Positions 6,316 to 7,782 of a stretch of 7,782 nt of DNA are shown piece after piece (positions within the stretch are counted from its first letter, which is position 1; every line of letters starts with the position of its first letter). Source of the DNA: JAPLKB01 sp964429485 (GTDB taxonomy: Bacteria; Desulfobacterota; Syntrophorhabdia; Syntrophorhabdales; Syntrophorhabdaceae); NCBI GenBank assembly GCA_964429485.1, contig CAYSBW010000087.1:1-7782 (forward strand), written 5' to 3'. The translations under genes and the position numbers were made by a program. The notes below the pieces were generated by a model. That model saw only the letters and a list, made by a program, of their open reading frames with translations, had not been told where the DNA came from and did not search any database.

Positions 6316-7016
6316 CGGTAAGTCCCTGAGTTTTTTCTGACAATGTAGAGTTTTGCAGTTTCTTCGGGCTCAACAATAGTTTTATCGACAGATACTGCCA
6401 GCACGCCTTTCCTGTAGAATTCCTTTTCAATGAGTGTTATCGGGTTGTTGACAGCGTGAATCTCGTATATCTCTCCTGAGAGCAGCCCTCCGGAATATCT
6501 TTTTTTTAAGACTCTTTTTGCGCCATTCCATTCCATTGCATCTTCGTTCACATCCTGCACGGAATACCCCCTTGGAGGAGTTTCCATGTACATAGACTTT
6601 ATCAGTTCCTTTATGGATTTTGTATATCCCTGTGACCTTTCCCATCCAAGCGCATCATGCGCGGTTTCTCTGGTTCTCAGTATGACTGTTTCCGATGGAA
6701 TGCCTGCCGGTTTCAGGACAAGGGGGTATATCGCGCCTTCATCATCTGTAATAATGAGTTCCTGCAGCTGCGCCACAGTGCTTGTATACTTGACAAATAC
6801 ATTTGAACCCTCCACCTTGACATCAAGCACATTGCTGCTTGACATGACCTTTACCCCAGCGAGGGTTGTCTTGATGATTGTGAGGTCTTTTTTGGATATT
6901 TCGATGAAGCTTGTCGCCCCTTCAACAGGCGTTATTATCTGCATTCCATGCACCTGACTCCCGCAAAATAGGATAAACAACAGAGTTGTTGCGATTGCGC
7001 AGCAATGTTTAATCAT
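6312..7016 (-). CDS. traK: TraK, VirB9-like secretin-type component of the F-type core complex
   Basis: A 234-residue exported protein, close to F TraK (242). The signal peptide is about 1-24, with cleavage near VHG/M. The mature part is beta-rich, with VKYTSTVAQLQELIITDDEG, PLVLKPAGIPSETVILR and a C-terminal KTIVEPEETAKLYIVRK. The GIPSETVIL segment is the pattern I associate with TraK. TraK forms the outer part of the envelope-spanning channel with TraV (lipoprotein) and TraB (VirB10-like). Neither of those is in the window. The start ATG shares ATGA with the traE stop and has a strong SD (GAGGAGGGGG, ending 4 bases upstream). Position directly after traE agrees with the conserved L-E-K order. 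The Cys18 near the signal is not a proper lipobox. Confidence 0.88.
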   Translation of the reverse strand: MIKHCCAIATTLLFILFCGSQVHGMQIITPVEGATSFIEISKKDLTIIKTTLAGVKVMSSSNVLDVKVEGSNVFVKYTSTVAQLQELIITDDEGAIYPLVLKPAGIPSETVILRTRETAHDALGWERSQGYTKSIKELIKSMYMETPPRGYSVQDVNEDAMEWNGAKRVLKKRYSGGLLSGEIYEIHAVNNPITLIEKEFYRKGVLAVSVDKTIVEPEETAKLYIVRKNSGTYR

Positions 7017-7654
7017 CTTTCCCCCTCCTCGCCGTGAACGGACTTTGCTGTTTTTTCTTTTTTCTCCTTTGCCTTTTCTTTTTCCTCATCTTTTTTCTTT
7101 TTCCTTTCAGGATAATCGGCGTACAGCTCTTCAATTTTCATGGTGTAATCCTTTGTCCTGAACCTTACGTTCATAACTGTTTTTTCCTGTGAGATCTTTA
7201 CGGAACCAACATACCTGATAACAGTGCCTTCGACGGAAACTGAATTGCTTTTGGGGTCAACTCTCACCGCTTCGGGGAAAAACGCCTGGGTAATATTGTT
7301 TTTCTTGATGTAGGCCCCCTGCGACGCGATCTCGTTCTTAAGTTCTGCAAAAGCTGAAGGATCAGTGTATTCGCTTAATATTTTTGTGTGGTAATCCGCG
7401 CTTATCGGAGACATATTGCCCGCAAATGTCGTCAGAAATACTCCCATCTGTTCAAGGTATGTCTCTGACACCATGTTAGATTCAATCCAGATCTCCTTCT
7501 CCATTTTCGGGGGAACCAGAACAATTCTGTCTTTTTTTCTGAGAGCAACAGTGTTAACAACAAGGGCAGTGGTTAGCAGGATACATAAAATCCTAAGAAA
7601 GAAATTTTCGGCAAGAGCGGATTTCCACTCCTTTATCCACTTGTCATAGAGCAA
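7013..7654 (-). CDS. traE: TraE, VirB8-like inner-membrane component of the F-type T4SS
   Basis: A 213-residue bitopic inner-membrane protein, somewhat longer than F TraE (188). A short cytoplasmic N-terminus precedes one membrane helix (about 18-38). The periplasmic domain begins with RIVLVPPKMEKEIWIESN, a pattern shared by TraE proteins, followed by YLEQMGVFLTTFAGNMSP. Later segments VSVEGTVIRYVG and KTVMNVRFR fit the NTF2-like VirB8 fold. An extra Lys/Glu-rich tail (about 183-213) explains the added length. TraE/VirB8 proteins act as assembly factors beneath the core complex. The start is TTG, decided by a perfect AAGGAGGT 7 bases upstream. The stop overlaps the traK start as ATGA. Confidence 0.9.
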   Translation of the reverse strand: MLYDKWIKEWKSALAENFFLRILCILLTTALVVNTVALRKKDRIVLVPPKMEKEIWIESNMVSETYLEQMGVFLTTFAGNMSPISADYHTKILSEYTDPSAFAELKNEIASQGAYIKKNNITQAFFPEAVRVDPKSNSVSVEGTVIRYVGSVKISQEKTVMNVRFRTKDYTMKIEELYADYPERKKKKDEEKEKAKEKKEKTAKSVHGEEGER

Positions 7655-7669
7655 TGTGCATACCTCCTT
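7652..7669 (-). promoter_or_regulatory. strong ribosome binding site with a TTG start for traE
   Basis: On the minus strand AAGGAGGT (plus-strand 7669-7662) lies 7 bases before TTG (7654-7652). An ATG that begins inside this SD opens a five-codon out-of-frame ORF and is not credible as the start. Confidence 0.75.
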
Positions 7670-7782
7670 GGGCTTTGTGCTTTTCTTTGGCTTTTGGCTG
7701 TAAGGCTTTCATTCAGATATGTATTACTTCCCTTGCTCCGCTTCCCCCTCCTGCCGATAGGGAAAAGAAGGAAGAATTAACT
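7670..7782 (-). other. upstream region of traE; no confident gene
   Basis: By the usual F-type order traL should lie just upstream of traE. On the minus strand one frame is open from the window edge to TAA at 7726-7724 (about 18 codons, LILPSFPYRQ onward). It could be the 3' end of an upstream gene, but it is too short to assign. The rest contains an A-rich stretch with repeated AAAGCC-like words. No clear promoter or terminator is visible, so the operon probably begins outside the window. Confidence 0.25.

Noticed and set aside
6963..6965. TraK as a lipoprotein through Cys18
   Set aside because: The residues before Cys18 (I-L-F) do not fit a lipobox, and a normal signal-peptidase site follows at VHG/M; the lipoprotein of this complex is TraV in known systems.

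Overview
This window carries part of an F-type (MPF-F) conjugative type IV secretion operon on the minus strand, plus a separate plus-strand gene for a single-stranded DNA-binding protein (SSB) at the left end. The combination points to a conjugative plasmid or integrative conjugative element in a Gram-negative, proteobacteria-like host. Strong Shine-Dalgarno (SD) sites and mid-range GC are all I can add; the sequence does not let me name the organism.

Left end (1-676). A short leader holds two mutually exclusive hairpins, one of them terminator-like. It is followed by ssb (132-536) and then a G-rich terminator region of about 140 bases. That region separates ssb from the convergent tra operon.

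Minus-strand operon, in transcription order from right to left: traE (7654-7013), traK (7016-6312), an S26-type signal peptidase (6315-5740), a trbC-traW fusion (5780-4698), traU (4720-3656), traN (3677-1023) and a small lipoprotein gene (949-677). The first six genes overlap their neighbours (4, 4, 41, 23 and 22 bases), which suggests one transcript with translational coupling. By family knowledge, TraE (VirB8-like) and TraK (VirB9-like) belong to the envelope-spanning core. TrbC/TraW and TraU are periplasmic pilus-assembly proteins. TraN is the outer-membrane mating-pair stabilisation protein. The peptidase probably processes pilin or another system component.

Main points of interest: a peptidase with Cys where the nucleophilic Ser is expected; a large TraN carrying six tandem CxxxC units with an 11-12 residue period and lacking a conserved cysteine pair near its C-terminus; the TrbC-TraW fusion; a compressed gene order that joins the E-K block directly to the peptidase-W-U-N block without traB, traV or traC; and SD-positioned non-ATG starts for four of the six tra genes. 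I see no CRISPR, tRNA, rRNA, insertion sequence or clear origin of transfer. I do not see a wholly new system here; it is a divergent F-type module with several unusual details.
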